Of a DNA stretch of 64,000 nucleotides, positions 1 to 7,331 are shown in pieces; the first letter of the stretch is position 1, and every line of letters begins with the position of its first letter. The notes under the pieces were generated by a model. The model was not told the DNA's origin and searched no databases. It saw only the letters and a list, made by a program, of their open reading frames with translations. The translations under genes and the position numbers were made by a program. This DNA is from Paenibacillus foliorum. GTDB taxonomy: Bacteria; Bacillota; Bacilli; Paenibacillales; NBRC-103111. The stretch covers positions 124,001 to 188,000 of the forward strand of contig NZ_WHOD01000049.1 in NCBI RefSeq assembly GCF_013141765.1. The letters run 5' to 3'.

Positions 1-1058
1 ATATGACTATTACTTTCTATGGCAGCCATACCTTCGGACATATATTTAATAGCTTCAAAAGTATGGGTAACCATTTCATTCTGCCGCTTGCTCCCCTCTG
101 AAACCATTTTGGAGCCTTCCCGGATTTTGTCCGCCGTGAACTCCCCCTCTTCAACAGCGGCAAGCAGCTGTTCCGACGAAGCGGCAACCATTTCCGCGGT
201 CTCGCTAGCATTATGGATCAGCTGACGAAGGTTATCTGTCATCGTGTTGACGGATTGAGCCAGCATACCAATTTCATCATTGTTCTTGACCTCGATATGC
301 TCCACTGCCAACCTCCCTTTGGAAACCAGGTCGGATACGTGAACAATTTGATTAATGGATCTGACCATATAACGAATCACGTACCACCCCAGTAAGAAGA
401 CTGTAAGAAAGAGGATCAGTGCAATAAGGAGAACCGTAATTCGTGCTTCTCTGGTTATTTGGTGGGCGTTGTCCACTTCTTCTTTAGCTATCGAATCCAT
501 GAGGTAACGAATTTCTTTGAGTGTATTCCTAGCTTCCTCAAATTGAACATCGTACGTAACGATTTCATTCAAAATCTTTTGCCGGTCCTTTATAGGTACT
601 GTAGGCACCTTTTCCACCAATCTTGTCGTCTGATTCTCCCAATGATCAAACTGCCGAAAAAAATCTTCCAAATTATCGAAAACGTTCTTCCGCGTCTTTT
701 CCGTAAGAATGCCTTCATATTTCGGGCGGCTCTTCTCGAATATTTCCTTTCCCTCCAGCATGCGATTGCGAATATTGATCAGGTTGCTTTTATAATGCTG
801 CATTTGCTTGTTATATTCTTCTTCAGGCATTTCCGTAAGAACGATGGTTCTTTGGTTTAACAACTGTTGATACAAATCTTTATCTGCACGAAGGATAAGG
901 GAACTTATTTGGTAACTTTCCACATATAAAATTTGAATCAATTGCCCGGACACATTACCCATCGTCACTAGAGCCAATCCGGTTGACAAGGTTAACGCCA
1001 GGAATGCGATGACATACAAAGCAAACAACTTGGTACCAAGCTTCCAGTTTGTAAACAT
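1..1058 (-). CDS. methyl-accepting chemotaxis protein, 3' part cut by window edge
   Basis: Membrane chemoreceptor; 352 codons are visible and the C-terminal signalling tip lies off the window. Reading from the ATG at 1058 there is a first membrane helix (about residues 10-32), a long charged helical sensor region resembling a four-helix-bundle MCP ligand domain (33-205), a second membrane helix (207-229), a HAMP linker (about 227-280) and the start of the methyl-accepting coiled coil. A ribosome site (AAAGGGAGAAAG) precedes the ATG. Such receptors signal to CheA/CheW. It is divergent from the LysR gene at 1195. The ligand cannot be read from the sequence. A second, complete receptor of similar architecture lies at 54258-55937. 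Confidence 0.93.
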   Translation of the reverse strand, partial: MFTNWKLGTKLFALYVIAFLALTLSTGLALVTMGNVSGQLIQILYVESYQISSLILRADKDLYQQLLNQRTIVLTEMPEEEYNKQMQHYKSNLINIRNRMLEGKEIFEKSRPKYEGILTEKTRKNVFDNLEDFFRQFDHWENQTTRLVEKVPTVPIKDRQKILNEIVTYDVQFEEARNTLKEIRYLMDSIAKEEVDNAHQITREARITVLLIALILFLTVFLLGWYVIRYMVRSINQIVHVSDLVSKGRLAVEHIEVKNNDEIGMLAQSVNTMTDNLRQLIHNASETAEMVAASSEQLLAAVEEGEFTADKIREGSKMVSEGSKRQNEMVTHTFEAIKYMSEGMAAIESNSH

Positions 1059-1194
1059 ACTTTCTCCCTTTCAGCATCCCTTATTTTGATTGCATTTTCA
1101 TTATATCTTCGGTAATATTATTAAACAATTTGATTTAAATTTGATTATAATAAGTAAACGTTATAGTTCAATTTTTATGAAAAGGATGTCGGAT

Positions 1195-2085
1195 ATGAAC
1201 TTAACCAAGCTGCAAACCTTTATTACGCTGTCGGAGTGCTTAAACTTTACCGAAGCAGCAGAACAGCTTTATTGCTCGCAACCGGCTGTCAGCATGCAAA
1301 TTCAGAGTCTGGAGGAGGAACTGGGGGTTCCGCTTTTTGACCGAATAGGAAAAAAACTATACTTAACCAATCAAGGAAAGCATTTCAAGCCATATGCAGA
1401 GCAAATTATTAACCTCGTTCATTCATCTAAAGAGCATATCAAACAACTGGAAAGCTTAGCTTACGGAACGTTGTCCTTCGGAGCGAGTAATTTTGTTGGG
1501 GTATATCTACTTCCTGCAATCCTCAGTGACTTTAACAAAAAACATCCTGGCATTAAAATCAACATGAATATTACATCCTCAAATCACTTGATCCACATGC
1601 TGGAGTCCAACAAAGTGGAGTTTCTGGTTGTCTCTGATAGAGTAGCGATTGATCAAACTCGTTTTCAAGCTACAACTTTTTACCAAGATGAGCTTGTTCT
1701 AATCGTAAATCCCCAGCATCGACTTGCCCAAAAAAACGAGTGTACCTTAGAGGAATTGGCTAATGAAACCTTGATTTTAAAACCGAATAAATCGGCTACT
1801 CGGACTTTTTTGGAGGCAAAATTTGCAGAATTCGGCTTTGCTCCCCCCAACTATATGGAGATCAGCAATCTCGAAGCTATTAAGCAGGGTGTCATTCATG
1901 GACTCGGTGTATCAATTGTTTCCAACTTTGCAATCAAACAGGAAACCAAAACTGGACTACTGGTTGAGATTCCAATAAAAGGAGTAACCTTTCAAAGGGG
2001 AATCAGTTACTTTTATCACAGGAATAAGCATCTCTCACCAGCAGCCAAGGAATTTATTACGCTTCTAGATCAGAAATCAACTTAA
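1195..2085 (+). CDS. LysR-family transcriptional regulator
   Basis: A 296-aa DNA-binding regulator. Residues 1-60 carry the LysR winged helix-turn-helix (LxxFxxLxECLNFTEAAEQL, then SQPAVSMQIQSLEEELG). The rest is the periplasmic-binding-like effector domain (VYLLPAILSDF, GLGVSIVS). An in-frame reading extends upstream to 1090, but the ATG at 1195 is chosen because AAAAGGA lies 8 nt before it and the length then matches the family. LysR proteins often control a divergent neighbour, which here would be the chemoreceptor; that link is inference only. The gene ends at a strong hairpin. Confidence 0.93.
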   Translation: MNLTKLQTFITLSECLNFTEAAEQLYCSQPAVSMQIQSLEEELGVPLFDRIGKKLYLTNQGKHFKPYAEQIINLVHSSKEHIKQLESLAYGTLSFGASNFVGVYLLPAILSDFNKKHPGIKINMNITSSNHLIHMLESNKVEFLVVSDRVAIDQTRFQATTFYQDELVLIVNPQHRLAQKNECTLEELANETLILKPNKSATRTFLEAKFAEFGFAPPNYMEISNLEAIKQGVIHGLGVSIVSNFAIKQETKTGLLVEIPIKGVTFQRGISYFYHRNKHLSPAAKEFITLLDQKST

Positions 2086-2099
2086 AAGCAGCATTTTCT

Positions 2100-2156
2100 A
2101 AAACAACAACAAAAGGAGCTTACTCAACCTGAGTAGGCTCCTTTTGTTGTTGTTTT
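2100..2156. terminator. bidirectional rho-independent terminator
   Basis: A long near-perfect inverted repeat (AACAACAACAAAAGGAGC, then GCTCCTTTTGTTGTTGTT around ACTCAACCTGAGTAG) ends in T-runs on the plus strand and A-runs that serve the minus strand. It separates the converging LysR gene and the small gene ending at 2155. Confidence 0.85.
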
Positions 2157-2331
2157 ACTTATCTTCACCTGGAACGTAGTCAAACAGCTTATCCTCACTG
2201 ACTTGCAGTTGATCTTCAATCAGCTTCTCGTTAGCTGCATTGAACTGCGCCCGGCTCATACCAACTTCGGCTTGCTGGTTATTAATGTCATTAGCCTTTT
2301 TGGGGTCTTCTTGATTTCCTTTTTGATCCAC
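2155..2331 (-). CDS. small conserved-type hypothetical protein, 58 aa, GTG start
   Basis: A short minus-strand gene begins at GTG 2331 with AAAGGAG exactly 8 nt upstream and ends with TAA at 2155, within the terminator stem. The product is charged and hydrophilic (MDQKGNQEDPKKANDINN at the N-terminus, DKLFDYVPGEDK at the C-terminus), with no membrane segment or cysteine. I do not recognise the family. Its strong ribosome site, codon structure and own terminator support it as real. It lies 69 bases downstream of the nitroreductase stop and may be co-transcribed with it. Confidence 0.6.
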   Translation of the reverse strand: MDQKGNQEDPKKANDINNQQAEVGMSRAQFNAANEKLIEDQLQVSEDKLFDYVPGEDK

Positions 2332-2400
2332 GCCGCATGCTCCTTTACCTGTCGCATTAACAGTAATATGAGCAGCCGTCCTGATTTTTATGCTATAAGC

Positions 2401-3018
2401 TTAGAAGCTTTCTTGGATAACTTGGTGATTAATCGGCAGACGATCCGTAGCGCGACCTTCGACTTGAGCCTTCCCGATTGGAAGGACCATCACAGGGATA
2501 TAACGCTCTGGAATGTTCAATTCTTTGATGAGCGCCTCTGCATTATAACCGCCCATAGGCACACTGTCATACCCTTTGGCTTTGGCTGCCAGCATCAGCT
2601 GCATAGCCGCTAACGAAGCATTACGAATGGCTTCATCGCGTGCAATTTGAGGATTATTCTCGTATGCCCCATTGATTTGACCAATCATCATATCACGAAT
2701 TTCAGGCTTAGCCTGCCCATATACGTCCGGAGCTACCAGATTGGCTTGAAGATCTCCTAGCACAATAACAACAACCGAAGCATCAGATGTTTGCTGCTGA
2801 TTATACGTTATAGGCAGCAGTTTATCTTTATTGGCTTGCTCTTTAACTACAAGAAACCGCCAATGCTGCAGATTCCATGAGGATGGTGCACTAAAGGCTA
2901 GCTCCAATATTTCATTCCACTCCGCATCCGGTATCGTAACATCACGTTGATATTTACGTACAGAATGCCGCGAAAGGATAACTTCCTCAGCCGTTAGTTC
3001 AAGTTTGGTTGTATTCAT
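2401..3018 (-). CDS. nitroreductase-family flavoprotein
   Basis: A 205-aa FMN-dependent NAD(P)H oxidoreductase of the nitroreductase family, close to YodC/YfkO-type enzymes that reduce nitro compounds and quinones in the cytoplasm. The family signature SRHSVRKYQ, which contacts FMN phosphate, is at residues 16-24, followed by FSAPSSWNLQHWRFLVV. The C-terminal part has VPMGGYNAEALIKELNIP and ends with PINHQVIQESF. AAAAAAGGAGTGG precedes the ATG. A good vegetative promoter sits at 3059-3087. Substrate is unknown. Confidence 0.9.
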   Translation of the reverse strand: MNTTKLELTAEEVILSRHSVRKYQRDVTIPDAEWNEILELAFSAPSSWNLQHWRFLVVKEQANKDKLLPITYNQQQTSDASVVVIVLGDLQANLVAPDVYGQAKPEIRDMMIGQINGAYENNPQIARDEAIRNASLAAMQLMLAAKAKGYDSVPMGGYNAEALIKELNIPERYIPVMVLPIGKAQVEGRATDRLPINHQVIQESF

Positions 3019-3058
3019 TATTAGTCCACTCCTTTTTTAGATAAAACTTATAGCACTT

Positions 3059-3087
3059 ATCTTAACACACTTACTTACTTTTGTTAA
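3059..3087 (-). promoter_or_regulatory. predicted vegetative promoter for the nitroreductase gene
   Basis: On the minus strand TTAACA (-35) and TAAGAT (-10) are spaced by 17 nt, about 40 nt before the start codon. AAGT/TTAGTTAAC repeats overlap it (TTACTTACTTTTGTTAACTAAC on the plus strand), which could be an operator for a MarR/HxlR-type redox regulator. The rest of the 3019-3362 gap shows only AT-rich sequence. Confidence 0.45.
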
Positions 3088-3362
3088 CTAACTTAATATT
3101 ATTGTAATATTTGTTATTTTTTGGGATGAGAATCTGTTAGATTATTAAAAGGTTATGATAATATCGTTTCCCGAGATGCATCTTAAAAAGCTAGTGAATT
3201 GATGGTTCAGCTCCCGCTGTTTGGAACAGGCAAATGCAAAGGATATAACGTTGGAAGAAGCATGTATAAAGAGTGCTTTTTTATCACAAATTAATAAAGT
3301 TGGCATGAAACAGGTTTTTTTGAATCACACTTACATAACATCCATCAGGAGGTTTTTCAGTC

Positions 3363-3695
3363 ATGTCTTCCACCTATCCATCTTATCAACAGTTCCAACA
3401 GGACCAACAACAGCTGCAATTTCAGCAGGCTCAACAAGCCCAGCAAGCATTGAACGCTTCAGGTCTAAGCACATTTACCCAAAATGTACGGCAAGCCCAG
3501 CAGCAATTGATGCAAGTACAACAAGATCTCCAACAAGCACAATCTCAAATTGATATTCAGCTGGATGCCCAAAAACGCCGCCTACTCGAGACGCAACAGC
3601 ATGTAGAGCAAGTGATCCAGCAGATGAACACTTTCGTTCAGGCTTCACAAATACAACCTCAGACACAGTCATCAACTTATTTCCGGCAAAACTAG
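3363..3695 (+). CDS. glutamine-rich hypothetical protein, 110 aa
   Basis: A 110-aa protein that is about one third glutamine. QQ/QA/QF runs fill residues 8-30, and the centre (residues 35-95) has long helical, coiled-coil-prone sequence (VRQAQQQLMQVQQDLQQAQ). There is no signal peptide, membrane helix or cysteine. AGGAGG sits 9 nt before the ATG, and a terminator at 3728-3771 closes the gene, so it is a monocistronic unit. Gln-rich proteins of this kind occur among spore-coat-associated proteins of bacilli, but I cannot assign a family; that role is a guess. Confidence 0.7.
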   Translation: MSSTYPSYQQFQQDQQQLQFQQAQQAQQALNASGLSTFTQNVRQAQQQLMQVQQDLQQAQSQIDIQLDAQKRRLLETQQHVEQVIQQMNTFVQASQIQPQTQSSTYFRQN

Positions 3696-3727
3696 CATAG
3701 GCTTAGGAGCCCGATTGGGCACAGCAA

Positions 3728-3771
3728 AAAGAGACACCTTTGAGGTATAAAGCCTCGTGAGATGTCTCTTT
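3728..3771 (+). terminator. rho-independent terminator
   Basis: AAAGAGACA pairs with TGTCTCTTT, and inside it GAGG pairs with CCTC. A T-rich tail follows on the plus strand, just after the Gln-rich gene; it may also serve the converging DUF4157 gene. Confidence 0.7.
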
Positions 3772-3809
3772 ACTATATTTATTAGATTAGCTAGACCGAA
3801 TAATGAAAC

Positions 3810-4835
3810 TTATACCCCTCGCTGTTGTACCACATGCGTCAGTTCATGGGCCAGAAGCTCTTGTCCTTGAGCGCTAGATGGATCATACTTCCCGTTGGAG
3901 AAAAACACATCATTCCCCTTTGTGAAAGCTTGTGCCCCAATCGCTTCATTGAGCTTACCCGATTCGGCGTCGTTGTGAATGGACACTTTACTAAAATCAG
4001 CCCCCATGGCTTGCTCCATACCGAGTCTGGTCTTAGCATCCATCTGCGAGCCCGCACCGCTTTTGGCCTGAATACGCTGCTCTATTGAAGGTGTAACATC
4101 GAACCCGCCTGCCGCAGGCTTCATCTGCAATTCTTCCGACTCTTCCTCCAACCCTTTCATTCGTTGGATCGAATCGGTCGCTGGTTTCATCTGCAACTCT
4201 TCCGACTCTTCCTCCGAACCTTCCATTCGTTGGATCGAGTCCGTCGCTGGCTTCATTTGCAGCTCTTCCGACTCTTCCTCCGAACCTTCCATTCGCTGGA
4301 TCGAGTCTGTCGCTGGTTTCATCTGCAATTCTTCCGACTCTTCCTCCGAACCTTCCATTCGTTGAATCGAATCCGTCGCTGGTTTCATCTGCAACTCTTC
4401 CGACTCTTCCTCCAACCCTTCCATTCGCTGGATGGAGTCTGTCGCCGGTTTCATCTGCAACTCTTCCGACTCTTCCTCTGACCCTTCCATTCGTTGGATC
4501 GAGTCTGTCGCCGGTTTCTTTTGCAGCTGCTGTACGACCTGGCCAGCAACCTTATCCGCTTCCTGCTCATACGAATCGCCTACTGGGCCGACGGACATCT
4601 TGGCCTGAATCGGCAATCGATTGCCAATGCCCTGTTCAGGCAAGCTGGAGATCATTCTTTGTACGCCACGATTGCCAATAGTTCCTTGCAAGCTCATCAT
4701 ATCAGCGGCCGTTAGTTGTTGGCCGTTATGTGGTAGCTGAGTAGCATTCGAAGCAGACTTCGCTGCCCCCGACTTTCTCTGTATACTGGCCATAGCGGAT
4801 GATTTGCCATTTTGACGTGATTGATGGATGGGCAT
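3810..4835 (-). CDS. DUF4157 domain protein (HExxH) with six 22-residue acidic repeats, eCIS-associated type
   Basis: A 341-aa protein in three parts. Residues 1-106 are polar and basic and include SYEQEADKVAGQVVQQL (88-104), the usual lead-in to a DUF4157 domain. Residues 107-238 are six tandem copies of a 22-residue unit with core KPATDSIQRMEG followed by SEEESEELQM. Residues 248-341 are DUF4157, with DFSKVSIHNDAES, AFTKGNDVFFSNGKY and HELTH at 330-334, a zinc-metalloprotease-like HExxH. DUF4157 proteins are frequently encoded with extracellular contractile injection systems, often as effectors or effector leaders. Here the protein stops right after the domain, with no C-terminal toxin module. 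AGGAGG precedes the ATG. Protease activity is unproven. Confidence 0.88.
   Translation of the reverse strand: MPIHQSRQNGKSSAMASIQRKSGAAKSASNATQLPHNGQQLTAADMMSLQGTIGNRGVQRMISSLPEQGIGNRLPIQAKMSVGPVGDSYEQEADKVAGQVVQQLQKKPATDSIQRMEGSEEESEELQMKPATDSIQRMEGLEEESEELQMKPATDSIQRMEGSEEESEELQMKPATDSIQRMEGSEEESEELQMKPATDSIQRMEGSEEESEELQMKPATDSIQRMKGLEEESEELQMKPAAGGFDVTPSIEQRIQAKSGAGSQMDAKTRLGMEQAMGADFSKVSIHNDAESGKLNEAIGAQAFTKGNDVFFSNGKYDPSSAQGQELLAHELTHVVQQRGV
4122..4517 (-). repeat. six tandem 66-bp coding repeats
   Basis: Six in-frame 66-bp units encode residues 107-238 of the DUF4157 protein. Copies differ by a few silent or conservative changes (SEEE against LEEE, MEG against MKG), showing recent duplication. 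As the unit is a multiple of three, copy-number change keeps the frame. Confidence 0.93.
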
Positions 4836-4902
4836 ACCGCACCTCCTAGGTAAATTACCTCACATAATACCTTCGCGTCTCGTAATCTAGTATTTCTAAT
4901 AT

Positions 4903-4932
4903 ATCATATCGGAGATAGGTAGAATATCCCAA
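4903..4932 (-). promoter_or_regulatory. predicted promoter of the DUF4157 gene
   Basis: Minus-strand TTGGGA (-35), an 18-nt spacer and TATGAT (-10) lie about 70 nt before the ATG at 4835. This suggests the gene is transcribed separately from the phosphatase operon upstream. Confidence 0.4.
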
Positions 4933-4966
4933 AACAAAGAAAATCACTTTCTCTTTTTCGTACTTT

Positions 4967-6481
4967 CTATTCGATCCGGTTATGCTCTATTAATAACATA
5001 GCGATATCATCCGATTGCAGTGCTCCATCCGTAAACCGATCGACATCGCTCAGTATTCGCTCCATTAGCTCCTGCACAGAAAGCCTCGGTTCCCCTTCAT
5101 TTACAACCTTAGCGTCCAGTACTTCGTAGAGTCGCGTATTTCCATACTGACGTAGCTGCGAATCCTCCGCTTCGGTGATTCCGTCCGTATAGAGTACAAG
5201 CCTCTCACCTGCATCAAGCATGACCGTATTATCGACATATAACATATCGTCCATAACACCGAGCGGCACGCCCTTGATCCCTCTGAGCGGTTCGACAGCT
5301 CCGTTGCTTCGGATTATATAAGGCGTGCAGTGTCCGCCGTCGCTGTACGTCAGCTTCCCGGTGTGCATATCCAACACCCCGCAAAAAATCGTCGCAAACA
5401 TCGACGACTCATCCTTATACAGCTCATTATTAACCTCAGTGAGCAGCTGCCCTGGCGTCATATCCGGCGTCATTTTACCTTTAATGAGCGTCATCGTCAC
5501 AGCCATGAAGAGCGCCGCCGGAATCCCTTTATCCGACACGTCGCCTAATGTGAAGAAGAGCTTCGACTCGTCGAGTGTAAAGTAATCATAGAAATCACCG
5601 CCAACCTCACGGGCAGGACGAATAACAGAGCGGACTTTAGCCGGAATTCCTTGCTGCGCCTCAGTCCGAATCGAAGCTTCATAATCGCCTGCCCTCGACC
5701 ACGCTTCTGAATCCTGCCCTTCCGCCGGAAGCACCTCTAAGCCTCCCATATGGATAGGAGCGGCTCTTCTCGTTGACACCCTGCGAGGCAAGAAGCCCAT
5801 CTGGATATCGCGTGCAATCCTCAGCTCGCTTTCCATACGCTCCTTAGCCGCTACCGTATCGCTTAAAGCCCTGAGCGACTTCTCCAACGCATCGTACAAC
5901 ATGGCATTCTCCAAGGAAACCGCAGTTGGTGAAGCAATCGACTGCAGCAGCCTTAAGTCCTTGTCACTGAAATGCTTGCCATTACGCTTGTTCAACACCT
6001 GAAGTACGCCGATGATAGCTCCCTTGCTTGTTATCGGAACGCACATCAAGCTTCGCGTGGGATAGTCCACACGCTTAGCTACCTTCGAAGACCAACGCGG
6101 ATCACGGGCGGCGTCATCTATCTTGACCGATTCTCCCGTTTGAGCCACCCATCCAGCAATACCTTCCCCCATGGTTAGGCGAATTTCGCGAATTTCATCG
6201 CCTTTTTCCCCAAGTGCGACCTCAAAGAATAAATCTCCCGTTTCAGGGTCGACCAATATAACTGAGGATGCCTCCGCATCGGTTACCGAGGAGGCTGTAT
6301 CCATAATCTTTTTCAGCAGATCCTGCTTAAGAATTGTCGAGTTGATTTCCAAGCTGACTTCAAATAATTGATGTGTCCCCCGAAGCTCCTTCGTCGCCTC
6401 ACGCCGCTTCCATTCCACCGCAGCCACAACAAGCAGCAAGAGAACAACCGTCAACAACCACCCCAATGGAATATCGCCCAT
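4967..6481 (-). CDS. membrane-anchored GAF-domain PP2C-type (SpoIIE/RsbU-like) serine phosphatase
   Basis: A 504-aa protein with one N-terminal membrane helix (residues 5-23), a GAF sensor (about 40-195, containing GEGIAGWVAQTGE and LMCVPI), a short linker helix, and a SpoIIE-type PP2C phosphatase (about 270-500). Metal-binding motifs are intact: GGDFYDYF, LGDVSDKGIPAALFM, YSDGGHCTPY, LYTDGITEAED and SDDIAMLLIEH. Such enzymes dephosphorylate a STAS anti-anti-sigma factor, releasing it to free a sigma factor from its kinase. The likely substrate, a STAS protein, is encoded immediately upstream. The GAF domain and membrane anchor suggest an envelope or small-molecule signal. Confidence 0.92.
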   Translation of the reverse strand: MGDIPLGWLLTVVLLLLVVAAVEWKRREATKELRGTHQLFEVSLEINSTILKQDLLKKIMDTASSVTDAEASSVILVDPETGDLFFEVALGEKGDEIREIRLTMGEGIAGWVAQTGESVKIDDAARDPRWSSKVAKRVDYPTRSLMCVPITSKGAIIGVLQVLNKRNGKHFSDKDLRLLQSIASPTAVSLENAMLYDALEKSLRALSDTVAAKERMESELRIARDIQMGFLPRRVSTRRAAPIHMGGLEVLPAEGQDSEAWSRAGDYEASIRTEAQQGIPAKVRSVIRPAREVGGDFYDYFTLDESKLFFTLGDVSDKGIPAALFMAVTMTLIKGKMTPDMTPGQLLTEVNNELYKDESSMFATIFCGVLDMHTGKLTYSDGGHCTPYIIRSNGAVEPLRGIKGVPLGVMDDMLYVDNTVMLDAGERLVLYTDGITEAEDSQLRQYGNTRLYEVLDAKVVNEGEPRLSVQELMERILSDVDRFTDGALQSDDIAMLLIEHNRIE

Positions 6482-6518
6482 CTTCCCTCACCTGCCTCCC
6501 GGCTCCCATTCTTCCTTA

Positions 6519-6854
6519 CTACCCAATCTCGCCAAGCGCTTCAGCCTCTGTTTCATAAATGGTGAAAATGGTGCTGAATCCCGATATATCAAACACTTCT
6601 TTCACATTATCCGTCATTTGTACAAGGGCTAAGCTGCCTTTCAATGCTTTCAATTTCTTAGCTGCAACAAGCAGAATACGTAGTCCCGCGCTGCTCACAT
6701 AGTCAAGCTGAGCCAATCCAAAAACAAACCGGGTATGCCCCTGCTCCATCATTTTCAGAAAACAAGCCTCCAAGATTCCCGAAGTATTGGCATCCAGCCT
6801 CCCTTGAATATCCAGTACCACCACACCGCCAACCGTCCGTTCCGTTACATTCAT
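6519..6854 (-). CDS. anti-sigma factor antagonist (STAS domain, SpoIIAA/RsbV-like)
   Basis: A 111-aa single STAS domain. The phosphorylation-site loop DYVSSAGLRILL is at residues 51-62; by alignment with SpoIIAA the phospho-acceptor should be Ser55. The N-terminal strand VVVLDIQGRLDANTS is typical. Its start overlaps the stop of the upstream anti-sigma kinase by four bases (ATGA), implying translational coupling and a fixed ratio. In this family the unphosphorylated form binds the kinase and the phosphorylated form does not. The GAF-phosphatase downstream would regenerate the active form. No sigma factor gene is adjacent, so the output is unknown. Confidence 0.93.
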   Translation of the reverse strand: MNVTERTVGGVVVLDIQGRLDANTSGILEACFLKMMEQGHTRFVFGLAQLDYVSSAGLRILLVAAKKLKALKGSLALVQMTDNVKEVFDISGFSTIFTIYETEAEALGEIG

Positions 6855-7303
6855 GCCGTTCCCTCCGATTCTGCGGGCTTCTGCCCGATTTTTTTCAAAC
6901 GAATCGTATTTCTTTCTCCGATCCGCTCATAAGCAACCTCATCCATTACTTCTCTCACAAAATGAATCCCCAAACCACCAATCGACCGCTCATCCATGCC
7001 CAGTGTGGTATCAGCTGCTGTAAGGGACAATGGGTCAAAAGCAACACCGTCATCTATGATAAGCAGCTCAATATCATTCCCCTCCACAATCAAGTGAACT
7101 TCTATCTTATGCTCCCTAGGCTCTCCTATGGCTTGATACCCATACAAAATGGTATTCGTAATTAATTCGTCGCAAACAAGATTCAAATGAAACAGCGTTT
7201 TCGAATCGATGGACAACGGCCCGGACCATTCGCTAAACCAATCATGCAGACGAACAAGCTCTGCCAGATCATTTTTCAGTTCCATAATAACTTGCTTGTT
7301 CAC
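6851..7303 (-). CDS. anti-sigma regulatory serine kinase (HATPase_c, SpoIIAB/RsbW-like)
   Basis: A 150-aa GHKL-fold kinase that would bind a sigma factor or another target and phosphorylate the neighbouring STAS protein. The N-box is CDELITNTILYG, the G1 box IIDDGVAFDP and the G2 box GGLGIHFVREVMDE. The reading frame opens at a GTG at 7324, but GTG 7303 is preferred because GAGGAGGG lies 6 nt before it, giving MNKQVIMELKNDL as the N-terminus. It overlaps the STAS gene by 4 nt and follows the MFS-HEAT-cNMP gene by 28 nt, so all four are probably one operon. Confidence 0.92.
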   Translation of the reverse strand: MNKQVIMELKNDLAELVRLHDWFSEWSGPLSIDSKTLFHLNLVCDELITNTILYGYQAIGEPREHKIEVHLIVEGNDIELLIIDDGVAFDPLSLTAADTTLGMDERSIGGLGIHFVREVMDEVAYERIGERNTIRLKKIGQKPAESEGTA

Positions 7304-7331
7304 AGCGATCCCTCCTCGCTTCACTTTACCG

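Noticed and set aside
2203-2613. Plus-strand 136-codon frame
   Set aside because: Antisense to the 58-aa gene and the nitroreductase 3' end; no ribosome site.
4122-4517. Regular 66-bp repeats resembling an array of repeats and spacers
   Set aside because: Units are contiguous, in frame and encode a 22-residue protein repeat; there are no unique spacers, so it is not CRISPR.
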